Positions 35,365 to 46,000 of a DNA stretch of 64,000 nt are shown one piece after another. The position numbers and the translations under genes were made by a program. The number at the start of each line of letters is the position of its first letter. The stretch's first letter is position 1. Origin of the DNA: Dyadobacter sp. NIV53 (GTDB lineage Bacteria > Bacteroidota > Bacteroidia > Cytophagales > Spirosomataceae); assembly GCF_019711195.1 (NCBI RefSeq), contig NZ_CP081299.1, positions 1,550,001 to 1,614,000 on the forward strand, given 5' to 3'. A model generated the notes under the pieces. That model worked only from the letters and a program-made list of their open reading frames with translations. It made no database searches and was not told the DNA's origin.

Positions 35365-37773
35365 ATGCTATATCCTAATACAATAGAACAAAAACTTGGT
35401 TTTGATAAACTGCGCATCTGGCTTAAAGAAGCCTGTATAAGTACATTAGGGCAAAACTTTGTAGAGAAAATCAGATTCTCAGATAATTTCGGATTGGTAG
35501 AAAAGCTGGTGAGCCAAACTGCCGAAATGAAAAAAATAACAGAGATTGGCGAAAATTTTCCATCTCAGAATTACATCGACGCCACAACCTATCTGAAACG
35601 GGCTTCTATTGAAGGAATGCTCCTGACTCAAAGTGAATTCTCTGATTTAAAAGTTTCTCTTCACACAATAAAGCTTTGTATCCGTTTTTTCGAAAATCAG
35701 GAGCCTGAAACTTATCCATTATTAGGTGAATACGCAAAAAATGTAAGAGTTGATAAAGCAATTACGGACGCAATCGAAAAGATCATTGATGACCGTGGAC
35801 AGATCCGCGATTCGGCATCTTCGGAATTATCGCGTATCCGTAAGCAGCTGATTTCAGAACAAGCGGGAATTCGAAAAAAACTGGATACGATGTTACGTTC
35901 GGCTAAAAGTAATGGCTGGGTGAGCGAAGATGTATCATTGACCGTTCGTAACGGACGTATGGTTATTCCGGTTGCTGCTGAGCACAAACGTAAACTTAAA
36001 GGCTTTATACACGACGAATCAGCTACCGGCCAGACTGTTTTTATAGAACCGACAGATGTTTTTGAATCCAATAATGAAATCCGTGAACTGGAATATGAAG
36101 AACGAAGAGAAATTAACAGGATATTATTACAGTTAACCTCTCAGCTGCGGCCATTTGTACCAGATTTGCAAAAGGCATACCAATTTTTAGGACTTATGGA
36201 TTTCTTGCGTGCAAAAGCAAAACTTGCACGTGAAATGGATGCTATTAATCCACCTTTCACCAACCGGCAGTTCATAGAATGGCGGGAAGCAAGGCATCCG
36301 CTTTTACACTTGTCATTTCAGAAACAAGGAAAAAAGGTAGTACCTCTGAATATTGAATTAAACGAAAAACAGCGCATTCTGATCGTTTCCGGGCCTAATG
36401 CCGGAGGTAAATCTGTGTCACTGAAAACAGTTGGATTAATTCAGTATATGTTCCAATGCGGCTTACTTGTGCCCGTACAGGAAGGCTCTTCAATGGGCTT
36501 TTTCCAAAATATATTTATTGATATAGGTGACGAACAATCACTTGAAAATGACCTGAGTACATACAGTTCGCATTTGACTAACATGCGGCACTTCCTGACT
36601 TTAGCCAATAAACGTACATTATTCCTGATCGATGAGTTTGGAACAGGTACTGAGCCAGGTTTAGGCGGAGCCATTGCAGAAGCTATCTTAGAAGATCTGA
36701 CAAAGTCTGGCGCTTTTGGAGTGGTTAATACGCATTATACCAATCTGAAAGTACTTGCAGACAAAACGCCCGGGCTTGTGAACGGAGCTATGCGATTCGA
36801 CGGAGAACACTTGGAACCTCTTTATCAGCTCGAAATCGGAAGGCCAGGAAGTTCTTTTGCATTTGAAATTGCCTCAAAAATTGGCTTACCAATGGCTGTC
36901 ATCAATCGTGCTAAAGAAAAACTGGGTACACAGCAGGTTAATTTCGAAAAATTATTGAAAGAACTGGATATTGAAAGAAGAGTTTTTGCTGAGAAAAATA
37001 TTGAATTAGGAATAAAAGAACGAAAGCTGACCCGGGAATTGGCTGATTATACAGCGCTAAAATCAAACCTGGAAACAAATGAAAAAAAGATTGTAAATGA
37101 AGCAAAACAAAAGGCCAAAACACTTTTGGCGGATGCTAATCAGTTAATTGAAAATACGATCCGCGAGATTAAAGAAAACAAAGCGGAAAAAGAAAAGACC
37201 AAGGTTGTCCGCAATGAAATTCAAAAGTTTAGTAAGAAAAATCTGGAACCGGAACTGATACCTGAACCAGCTGCTACAGAGGAAATATATGAACCCGAAG
37301 ATGGCGCTATTGCTCCCGGAAATTATGTTCGAATTCTGGGCCAGACAGCCATCGGTGAAGTAATTGCCCTGAGAGGAAAAGATGCTGAAATAAGAATAGG
37401 AGATCTCAAAACAACGCTTAAACTGAACCGGCTTGAACGGGTTAGCAATAAAACCTATAAAGCTGCCACGGGAGAAAAATCATTAAAAACGGTTTCAAAA
37501 GGTGTAGATTTGAATGAGCGCATGATGAATTTTAGTTTCAACCTGGATATGCGCGGCAAACGTGGAGAAGAGGCTCTTGGCCTGGTTGACCAGTTTATGG
37601 ACAATGCCATTATGCTGGGGTACGACGAAATACGGATCGTGCATGGAAAGGGAGATGGAATTTTGCGGACATTGGTACGTAATCATCTTCGAGGTTATTC
37701 CCACGTTTCAGCAATGCAGGATGAACATGCTGACCGTGGCGGTGCAGGTGTTACAATTGTAAAATTGAAATAA
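35365..37773 (+). CDS. mutS2: Endonuclease MutS2
   Basis: 802 residues, usual length. An N-terminal helical clamp/lever region, the MutS-type ATPase with Walker A GPNAGGKS (about residue 342), DEFGTGTEP Walker B and NTHYTNLK, a long coiled coil (about 520-640), and a C-terminal Smr nuclease domain (LDMRGKRGEEA, IRIVHGKGDGILR). MutS2 binds branched DNA and suppresses recombination; in some bacteria it also splits collided ribosomes. It starts at an ATG right after the repeated 16-mer. Confidence 0.96.
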   Translation: MLYPNTIEQKLGFDKLRIWLKEACISTLGQNFVEKIRFSDNFGLVEKLVSQTAEMKKITEIGENFPSQNYIDATTYLKRASIEGMLLTQSEFSDLKVSLHTIKLCIRFFENQEPETYPLLGEYAKNVRVDKAITDAIEKIIDDRGQIRDSASSELSRIRKQLISEQAGIRKKLDTMLRSAKSNGWVSEDVSLTVRNGRMVIPVAAEHKRKLKGFIHDESATGQTVFIEPTDVFESNNEIRELEYEERREINRILLQLTSQLRPFVPDLQKAYQFLGLMDFLRAKAKLAREMDAINPPFTNRQFIEWREARHPLLHLSFQKQGKKVVPLNIELNEKQRILIVSGPNAGGKSVSLKTVGLIQYMFQCGLLVPVQEGSSMGFFQNIFIDIGDEQSLENDLSTYSSHLTNMRHFLTLANKRTLFLIDEFGTGTEPGLGGAIAEAILEDLTKSGAFGVVNTHYTNLKVLADKTPGLVNGAMRFDGEHLEPLYQLEIGRPGSSFAFEIASKIGLPMAVINRAKEKLGTQQVNFEKLLKELDIERRVFAEKNIELGIKERKLTRELADYTALKSNLETNEKKIVNEAKQKAKTLLADANQLIENTIREIKENKAEKEKTKVVRNEIQKFSKKNLEPELIPEPAATEEIYEPEDGAIAPGNYVRILGQTAIGEVIALRGKDAEIRIGDLKTTLKLNRLERVSNKTYKAATGEKSLKTVSKGVDLNERMMNFSFNLDMRGKRGEEALGLVDQFMDNAIMLGYDEIRIVHGKGDGILRTLVRNHLRGYSHVSAMQDEHADRGGAGVTIVKLK

Positions 37774-37854
37774 AATTATCAGGTTATAATCCATACGGCC
37801 CGGCCTTGTGCCCGCCTTTAATATAATAAATCACCTGATGGCCGATTTTGACAA

Positions 37855-37882
37855 TAAAAAAGGGCAGGCACAAGGCCTGCCC
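37855..37882 (-). terminator. Terminator of the MFS transporter gene
   Basis: Minus strand: GGGCAGGC / GCCTGCCC stem with a 5-base loop, then TTTTTT. The related inverted sequence GGCCTTGTGCCCGCC at 37802 could form a competing longer stem and may serve mutS2 in the other direction. Confidence 0.85.
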
Positions 37883-37903
37883 CAACGACGACGTTTCAAT
37901 AAT

Positions 37904-39154
37904 TTATAATTGCGGCTGTTCGGCCACCTTTGTTTCGTCGATATGATTAGATTTTGGATTGCCCGCCCAGAACCACAAAACTACAAAAGCAAATATTAAT
38001 ATAATCGGGAATGTCATCATAGTTGAAAGAGTTGCTTGTCCGGCGGCTAATTCCAATGCTGATCCTGAAAGACCTTTTGCCGAGTATTCTGCATTGCTGT
38101 TATCAATCCACCGGCCAATAATTGGCTGAAAAATTGATGTTGACAACATACCCACGCCACCTATTATTGACATACCCAAAGCTCCGCTTTTTGGGACCCT
38201 CTGAGCAACAAAGCCAATCATTGTAGGCCAGTTGAAACATACACCCAGACCAAATATAACAGCAGCCAGATATGCGATAGGGCCGGTGACAGTACTGAAC
38301 ATATAAATACCAATAGTCGCCAAAACTGCTCCTCCCAATAAAACGCCGGTTTGTCCGAATTTATCCGCAACAGGTCCGTTGAAAAGTCTGCCTACGGTCA
38401 TTACCCCAAAAGTTAATGCCAAAACCAGCATAGCATCAGCTCCGCTGCTGCTTAATACCACTGTTACCCATTGGTTAGGACCAAATTCTGTAATAGCTGT
38501 TAGTGCCATGCAGCAGAATATGAAGATATACAAAGGGGTTAGCATTGACTGGAAGTTTTTCGCCAGTGAAGTTACTCCCTCAATTTTGGGCTTTGGAAAA
38601 ACCTGGCCGAAAAAGAGGAAAGCATAGACTACAGTAGGAAGCATAAGAACCCAGATCTGAGTTTGCCACGAAAAACCACCACTGGTCATAAATTTGGATA
38701 TTAAGCTACCAATTACAATTCCCCCTGGAAACCACATGTGGAACCTGCCAAACATTTTGTTTAGTTTACTGCTCGGATACATATCTGCAATCATCGGATT
38801 ACATGCCGCTTCCGTACATCCATTGCCAAAGCCGATAAAAAATGTAGAAATCAGCAGGCCGTAGTATCCCCCTGCATAAATCGTTAATAAAATTCCCAGC
38901 GTGTGAGCAAAAACAGCTACCTGCATAATTATTTTTGGACCTACCGAATGATAAACAATACCCCCAATGATCATTGAAATCGGGAAACCAAAAAAGAACA
39001 TGGAATTAATAAATCCTAATTGTTCGGCAGTCAGGCCAAAATCATTTCCCAACTGAGGAAGAATTCCTGCCCTGATGCTAAAGGAAAAGGCAGTAGTAAT
39101 GATAGCAAGACAACTTGCAGTAAAAAGTCGTGAGCTGTTAATCGGTTGAGCCAT
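37904..39154 (-). CDS. MFS transporter, probably for a sugar
   Basis: 416 residues with about twelve membrane helices. The loop 2-3 motif region is IIGGIVYHSVGPKI, and VADKFGQTGVL lies between helices 8 and 9. It looks like the sugar-related MFS branch near FucP or nucleoside/oligosaccharide carriers. It is divergent from the Gfo/Idh dehydrogenase operon and probably imports its substrate across the inner membrane. The substrate cannot be read from sequence. Confidence 0.85.
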   Translation of the reverse strand: MAQPINSSRLFTASCLAIITTAFSFSIRAGILPQLGNDFGLTAEQLGFINSMFFFGFPISMIIGGIVYHSVGPKIIMQVAVFAHTLGILLTIYAGGYYGLLISTFFIGFGNGCTEAACNPMIADMYPSSKLNKMFGRFHMWFPGGIVIGSLISKFMTSGGFSWQTQIWVLMLPTVVYAFLFFGQVFPKPKIEGVTSLAKNFQSMLTPLYIFIFCCMALTAITEFGPNQWVTVVLSSSGADAMLVLALTFGVMTVGRLFNGPVADKFGQTGVLLGGAVLATIGIYMFSTVTGPIAYLAAVIFGLGVCFNWPTMIGFVAQRVPKSGALGMSIIGGVGMLSTSIFQPIIGRWIDNSNAEYSAKGLSGSALELAAGQATLSTMMTFPIILIFAFVVLWFWAGNPKSNHIDETKVAEQPQL

Positions 39155-39245
39155 GTGACTTGTGGGTTTAGATATTTAATGTGAATAAATGGAACTCGGG
39201 GTATTGATATTATTTAATATTTTCACAAAAAAAACAAATAATTTG

Positions 39246-39253
39246 CAAAACTA
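39246..39253 (-). promoter_or_regulatory. Bacteroidota-type -7 box for the MFS gene
   Basis: Minus strand TAGTTTTG, an exact TAnnTTTG match, about 90 bases upstream of the MFS start. It lies back to back with the + strand box at 39298. Confidence 0.45.
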
Positions 39254-39297
39254 CTATTCTATTCGGCAGTAATGCACCGATTTTTGCACTATAAATT

Positions 39298-39305
39298 TAT
39301 ATTTG
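39298..39305 (+). promoter_or_regulatory. Bacteroidota-type -7 box for the Gfo/Idh operon
   Basis: TATATTTG, an exact TAnnTTTG match, about 70 bases upstream of the first dehydrogenase. A TTTG at 39283-39286 is too close to serve as a normal -33 element. Confidence 0.4.
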
Positions 39306-39375
39306 TAAGAAGTAAGAGTCATGTATACTACTCTTTATAAATAGAAAATCTTTTCAAAACTTTAAACCAACACGA

Positions 39376-40524
39376 ATGTCACGAAAGATAAGGATGGGTA
39401 TGGTAGGCGGATCTCTTGAAGCATTTATAGGAGGGGTTCATCGTCGTGCGGCCATTATGGACGGAGAAATTGAGCTGGTTTGTGGTGCTTTCAGTTCAAG
39501 TCCTGAAAAATCTAAGGAAACAGGAAAAGCTTTGTATTTGCCTGAAAACAGGGTTTACAAAGATTATGAAGAGATGATTTTAAAGGAAAAACAGTTACCT
39601 CTGGGAGAGCGTATGGATTTTGTTGCTATTGTAACACCCAATCATGTACACTTTGGCCCAACTAAACTTGCGCTGGAAAATGGCTTTCATGTAGTATGTG
39701 ACAAGCCTATAACTCTGAATGAAGAGCAGGCAGAAGAAATAGTAGAACTGGTAGCAAAAACGGGACTGATTTTTTGCCTGACACATAATTATACTGGTTA
39801 CCCAATGGTAAAAGAGGCACGACATATGATCGCGTCAGGTGCTATCGGAAAAATCAGGAAAGTAATTGTTGAATATCCTCAGGGATGGCTTGCCACAATG
39901 GTGGAAACTGCGGGAAATAAGCAGGCAGCCTGGCGTACAGATCCAAGCAAATCCGGCGCAGGAGGTGGTTTGGGAGATATTGGAACCCATGCCGAAAACC
40001 TGGCAGAATATATAACAGGACTAAAAATCACACAACTTTGTGCTGACCTCACGATTTTTGTTGAAGGCCGCCTTCTGGATGATGATGCAAATATCCTTCT
40101 CCGGTTTGATTCCGGCGCAAAGGGTATCCTGCAAAACAGCCAGATTGCCAATGGAGAAGAAAATGACCTGAATATCCGTGTTTATGGTGAAACAGGCGGC
40201 TTGCAATGGAAACAACTGGAACCTAATACACTTATCCATAAAACCAACCAGGGAGCACGTATCATCCGGACAGGCGTCGGTAATCTTTCAAAAGCGGCAC
40301 AGGTACATACACGTATTCCTGCCGGCCATCCGGAAGGATATTTTGAAGCATTTGCTAATCTTTATAGAAATTTTGCATTTCAGCTTCGTGCCCGTTGGGA
40401 AGGCAAAACTGCCGACCCTGTGTACGATTTCCCATCTGCAGAAGATGGACTGCGCGGTATAAAGTTCGTTAATGCTGCTTTAGCCTCGGACAAGTCGGAT
40501 AAGAAATGGACAGATTTAATTTAA
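39376..40524 (+). CDS. Gfo/Idh/MocA-family oxidoreductase
   Basis: 382 residues. An N-terminal Rossmann fold with MGMVGGSLEAFIGGVHRRAA, the NAD-linked catalytic-lysine signature CDKPITLNEEQAEE (EKP-type; here DKP), ITHNYTGYPMV-like strand and a GGLGDIGTHAENLAEY segment with the catalytic Asp/His. These enzymes oxidise or reduce sugar alcohols and keto-sugars with NAD(P). It is the first gene of an apparent catabolic operon. The exact sugar is not predictable. Confidence 0.9.
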   Translation: MSRKIRMGMVGGSLEAFIGGVHRRAAIMDGEIELVCGAFSSSPEKSKETGKALYLPENRVYKDYEEMILKEKQLPLGERMDFVAIVTPNHVHFGPTKLALENGFHVVCDKPITLNEEQAEEIVELVAKTGLIFCLTHNYTGYPMVKEARHMIASGAIGKIRKVIVEYPQGWLATMVETAGNKQAAWRTDPSKSGAGGGLGDIGTHAENLAEYITGLKITQLCADLTIFVEGRLLDDDANILLRFDSGAKGILQNSQIANGEENDLNIRVYGETGGLQWKQLEPNTLIHKTNQGARIIRTGVGNLSKAAQVHTRIPAGHPEGYFEAFANLYRNFAFQLRARWEGKTADPVYDFPSAEDGLRGIKFVNAALASDKSDKKWTDLI

Positions 40525-40555
40525 TTACAACGTTACCAAATATTTTAACCGCTTA

Positions 40556-40567
40556 GCGGACCGTTTT
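40556..40567 (-). repeat. Partial inverted copy of the GC-rich repeat
   Basis: GCGGACCGTTTT, the reverse complement of AAAACGGTCCGC at 35333-35344. It follows ACCGCTTA so that CCGC-TTA-GCGG forms a small hairpin 22 bases before the next start codon. It is another copy in a 5' leader. Confidence 0.45.
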
Positions 40568-40589
40568 CCACCTTTTCATTTACCCATTT

Positions 40590-41735
40590 ATGAACAAAAT
40601 TAAAGTTGGCGTGGTAGGTACTGGCTTCATTGGGCCTGCACACATTGAAGCTCTGAGACGCCTCCCTAATGTAGAAGTTGCTGCCCTTTGCGAAGTAACT
40701 GCTGAACTGGCCAAAGAAAAAGCCGATGCACTGGGCATTCCGCGTTCTTATACCTTCGATGAATTATTAAAACAGGAAGACATTCAGGCAATCCATATCT
40801 GTACGCCTAATTTCCTTCATTACAATCAATCAAAAGCAGCATTATTAGCTGGCAAACACGTGATCTGTGAAAAGCCATTGGCAAAAGACCTGGCGGAAGC
40901 GGAAGAACTGGTGGAACTTGCAGCAAAAAGCGGACTGGTGAATGCAGTGCATTTCAACCTTCGTTATTATCCGCTGGCCCGCCAAATGAAGTCCATGCGT
41001 GAAAAGGGTGAATTAGGTGAAATTTATTCTTTCATTGGTTCTTATTTACAGGACTGGCTATTTTACGAAACTGACTATAACTGGCGCCTTGAACCGGACA
41101 AATCGGGTGACTCAAGGGCAATTGCTGATATTGGTTCACATTTAATGGATATTCTTGAATATATCACGGGTTTAAAAACAGTTGCTGTTCTGGCTGATTT
41201 TAATACCATTCATAAAACACGTAAAAAACCACTCAAGGCTGTTGAAACATATTCCGGCAAAATGCTTCAGCCAGAAGACTATGCTGATGTTCCAATTAAC
41301 ACCGAAGATACCGCCAATGTATTGTTGAGATTTGATAATGGAAGTAAAGGTGTAATTACAGTTTCTCAGGTATCGGCAGGACGTAAAAACCGTATGACGC
41401 TGGAAATTTCCGGATCTAAAAAAACATTTAACTGGACTTCCGAAGCTCCTAATGAAATGTGGATTGGTAACCGTGATAAAAGTAATGAAATCCTGATGCG
41501 CGATCCTTCTTTGGTACATGAAGATGTTCGCTCGCTTATAACATTCCCGGGCGGGCATAACGAAGGTTTCTCGGATACTTCAAAACAATTATTTAAAGAA
41601 GTTTATGCGGCAATCACAGTTGGTAAACAACCTGAAAACCCAACTTTTCCAACCTTCGCTGACGGATATCGTGAGTTATTGATTTGTGAAAGAATACTTG
41701 ACAGCAACAAAAAACAAGGCTGGGTCGAAGTATAA
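40590..41735 (+). CDS. Gfo/Idh/MocA-family oxidoreductase
   Basis: 381 residues. Rossmann GxGxxG-type turn VVGTGFIGPAHIEAL, catalytic signature CEKPLAKDLAEAEEL, and IADIGSHLMDILEYITG with the catalytic Asp/His. It is only moderately similar to the preceding dehydrogenase, so the two are likely steps or partners in one pathway and not a recent duplication. Located 65 bases after the first. Confidence 0.9.
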   Translation: MNKIKVGVVGTGFIGPAHIEALRRLPNVEVAALCEVTAELAKEKADALGIPRSYTFDELLKQEDIQAIHICTPNFLHYNQSKAALLAGKHVICEKPLAKDLAEAEELVELAAKSGLVNAVHFNLRYYPLARQMKSMREKGELGEIYSFIGSYLQDWLFYETDYNWRLEPDKSGDSRAIADIGSHLMDILEYITGLKTVAVLADFNTIHKTRKKPLKAVETYSGKMLQPEDYADVPINTEDTANVLLRFDNGSKGVITVSQVSAGRKNRMTLEISGSKKTFNWTSEAPNEMWIGNRDKSNEILMRDPSLVHEDVRSLITFPGGHNEGFSDTSKQLFKEVYAAITVGKQPENPTFPTFADGYRELLICERILDSNKKQGWVEV

Positions 41736-41748
41736 TAATTTTATCAAA

Positions 41749-41781
41749 AAAGAAGTCAACTCCTGAAGAGTTGACTTCTTT
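41749..41781 (+). terminator. Stem-loop inside the sugar operon
   Basis: A perfect 14-base stem AAAGAAGTCAACTC / GAGTTGACTTCTTT with a 5-base loop, but only a short T tract after it. It lies between the second dehydrogenase and the isomerase, so it could end transcription or reduce expression of the downstream gene. Confidence 0.7.
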
Positions 41782-41818
41782 AATCAACATCAGCTAATTA
41801 CAAACAAAACTCTTAATC

Positions 41819-42871
41819 ATGAAAACAATAAAAGGACCTGGAATTTTTCTTGCTCAGTTTTTGGGTGATGAAGCTCCCTTTAATACATTGGACGGTATAG
41901 CACAGTACATGGCTGACCTTGGATATAAAGGTGTACAGTTACCAATCTGGGATCCAAGAGTTATTGATGTTAAACTTGCTGCTGAATCTCAGACATACGC
42001 GGATGAATTGAACGGTAAGTTGAAAGATAAAGGTCTGGAAATTACAGAACTAGCTTCACATATTATCGGCCAGCTGGTGGCTTCTCATCCTGTTTATGAC
42101 GATATGTATGATGGGTTTGCTATTCCAGAGGTGAGAAAAAATCCAAAAGCGCGTGCAGAATGGGCAGTACAACAGCTTAAATACACGGCTCAGGCAAGCC
42201 AGAAACTTGGTTTAACGGCCAGTGCAACTTTCTCAGGTGCTTTGGCCTGGCCATTTTTGTACCCATGGCCACAGCGCCCTGCAGGATTGGTTGAAACTGC
42301 ATTTAAGGAACTGGCAGCCAGATGGAAGCCAATTCTGGACGTGTATGATGAAAACGGTGTCGATGTTTGTTATGAACTGCATCCTGGCGAAGATCTTTTC
42401 GATGGTTCTACATTTGAAATGTTTGTGGATTATCTGGATGGCCATTCGCGGGCTAATATCAATTACGACCCGAGCCATTTTGTACTGCAGCAACTAGACT
42501 ATTTACAGTTTATCGATCTTTATCACGACCGTATCAAAGCATTCCATGTAAAGGATGCAGAATTTAACCCAACCGGAAAACAAGGCGTTTACAGCGGTTT
42601 TGCGGGATGGGCCGACCGCGCAGGACGTTTCCGTTCTCTTGGCGATGGACAGGTTGATTTCAAATCAATATTTTCGAAACTTTCCCAATATAATTATGAT
42701 AGCTGGGCCGTTTTAGAATGGGAATGCTGCATAAAATCACCTACACAAGGCGCAGCAGAAGGAGCTCCGTTTATTGCAAACCACATTATTGAAGTAACTA
42801 CCAAAGCTTTTGATGATTTTGCAGGGGCTGGTACTGATGAGGCATTTAACAGAAAAGCACTGGGACTTTAA
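41819..42871 (+). CDS. Sugar phosphate isomerase/epimerase (xylose-isomerase-like TIM barrel)
   Basis: 350 residues. A metal-dependent AP-endonuclease-2-type barrel: LGYKGVQLPIWDP, ITELASHIIGQLV, YELHPGEDLFDG (metal Glu and His), NINYDPSHFVLQ (Asp/His), HVKDAEFNPTG and VLEWECC (metal Glu). Such enzymes act on keto-sugars or inosose together with Gfo/Idh dehydrogenases. Starting at ATG 41819, in the same direction as the dehydrogenases. Confidence 0.92.
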   Translation: MKTIKGPGIFLAQFLGDEAPFNTLDGIAQYMADLGYKGVQLPIWDPRVIDVKLAAESQTYADELNGKLKDKGLEITELASHIIGQLVASHPVYDDMYDGFAIPEVRKNPKARAEWAVQQLKYTAQASQKLGLTASATFSGALAWPFLYPWPQRPAGLVETAFKELAARWKPILDVYDENGVDVCYELHPGEDLFDGSTFEMFVDYLDGHSRANINYDPSHFVLQQLDYLQFIDLYHDRIKAFHVKDAEFNPTGKQGVYSGFAGWADRAGRFRSLGDGQVDFKSIFSKLSQYNYDSWAVLEWECCIKSPTQGAAEGAPFIANHIIEVTTKAFDDFAGAGTDEAFNRKALGL

Positions 42872-42903
42872 TTATTAATTGTCTTATTTACAAGTATATT
42901 TAA

Positions 42904-42936
42904 AACCTATCTATCTTATGACAGATAGGTTTTTTT
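42904..42936 (+). terminator. Terminator after the isomerase gene
   Basis: Stem AACCTATCT / AGATAGGTT with a 10-base loop and a run of T residues, 32 bases past the stop. Confidence 0.88.
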
Positions 42937-43042
42937 ATGCAAATATTTGTATTCTTTTGAGCGTTTAAGAAATCGGTTTTAATTTTATAATAAAGTCCTA
43001 AGCCTGCAAAATTTTACTTCACCAAATCTCTGATTATTACTA

Positions 43043-46000
43043 ATGAATGAATATGCTTGTAAAAATTATCAAAGAATAATTCAGGTATTCAGTTTGACTA
43101 TGTTTGCTTGTTTCAGTTTTGAAGCTTACTCACAAACCATTATAACGCCTGAAAAACGGGTTCTTGTTTTTTCAAAAACGGCAAGCTTCCGGCATAGTGC
43201 AATTCCGGCAGGAAAAACAGCCATTATTAAATTAGGAAAAGAAACTGGTTTTGAAACAGATACAACTGAAAATGCGGCCGTTTTTACGGACAAAAACCTA
43301 CAAAAATACGGTGCAGTAATATTCCTGAATACTACTGGTGATGTTCTCAATGATAAACAACAGGAAGCTTTTGAACACTATATTCAGGCTGGCGGCGGTT
43401 TTGTAGGGATCCATGCTGCAACAGACACAGAATATGACTGGCCATGGTACAACAAACTTGTTGGTGCCTATTTTAACGGCCATCCCGGTAACCCTAATGT
43501 ACAGCAAGGAGAAGCTTATGTAGTTAACGACAATCATCCTTCTATGACCGGATTTCCTAAAAAATGGAAAATAAAAGATGAATTTTACGATTTCAAAAGC
43601 TTTAACCCGAAAGTAACAGTTTTGGTTAAGATTGATGAAAAAACTTACAAAGACGGTAAAATGGGCGAGAATCATCCTATGTCATGGTATCATGATTATG
43701 ATGGCGGAAAAGCATTTTATACCAATTTTGGGCATGAAGACGCCACCTATATTGATCCTGTATTTGTAAAACATCTCACTGGTGGACTCAATTATGTCAT
43801 GGCTGCAAAGTTGGATTACAGTAAGGCACGCCCGGAAGAAAACCGGTTCACTAAAAAAGTATTGGCTACCAAACTGGATGAACCAACGGAACTGGTTGTA
43901 CTGGATGACCAGCGTGTACTTTTTGCAGAACGTAAAGGGAAATTGAAGCTCTATAATCCTAAAACCGGAAAAGTAAAAGTTGTTGCGGAAGTACCGGTAT
44001 ATATTAAGCAGGAATACGGTTTAATGGGTTTAAACATCGATCCTAATTTCAAAACCAATAAATTGGTTTACCTGTATTATTCTCCGCCATCCTCCGAAGC
44101 CGATACAGCCCAGCATTTGTCACGGTTTAAGTATGATGATATGAAGGATACTTTGCTGCTTTCGACCGAAGAAAACTTACTGACAGTTCCGGTAAAAAGA
44201 ACAGATTGCTGCCATACAGGCGGATCAATTGCCTGGGATGAAAAAGGAAATCTATATCTGTCGACAGGTGATGATGTAAATCCTTTTCAGTCTGACGGAT
44301 ATGGCCCGATTGACGAACGTCCCGGACGTGAAGGCTGGGACGGACAACATTCTTCTTCCAATACCAATTCTTTAAGAGGCAAAATCCTGCGTATTAAACC
44401 ACGATACGGTGACCGTCGTGCGAATATGCCTGGCGGAACAAATTTGTATGACATCCCCGAAGGAAATTTATTTCCTCCCGGAAATCCTAAAGCCCGCCCT
44501 GAAATTTATGTAATGGGAACCCGTAATCCATATCGTATCTCGATAGACAAACACACAGGTTATGTATACTGGGGGGATGTAGGCCCGGATGCTTCCAATG
44601 ACAGCCCGACACGTGGGCCTCGTGGTTATGACGAAGTAAATCAGGCAAGAAAAGCAGGGTATTTTGGTTATCCCCTTTTCATTGCTGACAACAAGCCGTA
44701 CATAGACTTCAATTTTGCGGATAGCACATCAGCCAAACCATTCGATCCGAAAGCACCCGTCAATAATTCTCCTCACAATACAGGTTTGCAGGAATTACCT
44801 CCCGCACAGCCAGCATTCATTTGGTATCCTTACGCCGATTCACCAGAATTTGGGCCGATTGTAGGAAAAGGCGGACGTAATGCAATGGCCGGCCCGGTTT
44901 ATTATTCAGCAGATTTTCAGGAAAGTAAAGTTAAATTTCCGGATTATTACAATGGAAAATTTTTTGCTTACGACTGGATCAGAGATTATATCAATATTGT
45001 AACGATGAACAAAGAAGGTGATCTGATGAACATTGAGCGATTTATGCCTAATGGGAAATTCAGTCATCCGATTGACATGCAGTTTGCGAACGACGGCTCA
45101 CTTTACACACTGGAATACGGCCCCAACTGGTTTGCCCAAAATGACGAAGCCAGTTTGTCACATATTACATATAATGCAGGAAATCGTGTTCCGGTTTCTG
45201 CAGCAAGTGCAGTTAATACAACTGGTGCTGTTCCGTTAAAGGTGAATTTTTCGTCAAAAGGATCACTTGATTATGACGGAGATGCGATTAAATATGAATG
45301 GAATTTTGGAAAAGGATTTCCTAAAAGTGTATTGCCAAATCCTTCATTTACCTATGCCAAACCAGGAGAGTATATCGCAGTGTTAAAAGTAACGGACAGT
45401 GCCGGAAATACAAACATTTCTGAAGTTACTATTAAAGCAGGTAATGCCGTACCAAAGGTGGATGTGGCTATTAAAGGAAATAAAACATTTTACTGGAATG
45501 ACAAACCAGTTGATTATGAAGTCACTGTAAGCGACAAGGAAGACGGTAGTATAGCTAATAAAACGATCCCGGATGACGAAGTTACTTTGACAATCAATTA
45601 TCTGGAAGGTTTTGATAAGACGCAGCTTGCGCAGGGGCACGTAGCTAATACAGGATTCGAGACCGGAAAACGGTTGATCGAGCTGAGCGACTGCAAGGCA
45701 TGCCATTCGATAACTAAAAAATCAATCGGTCCTGCTTACATAGAAGTTGCCAAACGTTATGAAAAAGAACGTAATTCGGTGAAACTGCTAGCGAGTAAGG
45801 TTATTGCAGGTGGTGGCGGTGTATGGGGAGAACAGGCAATGGCTGCGCATCCTCAGCACAAACCGGAAGAGGCCGAGGAAATGGTAAAGTATATTCTTTC
45901 TCTTGCACAGGAAAAAGTAGTAGATAAAAAGCCGTTAAAAAGTACCTACCTCACCCAGGGCAAACAGAAAGACGGATCCTACATATTTACAGCCAGTTAT

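Noticed and set aside
37802..37878. Long imperfect inverted repeat after mutS2 as a mobile element end
   Set aside because: It is explained by the perfect minus-strand terminator plus one similar arm; no transposase or target duplication.
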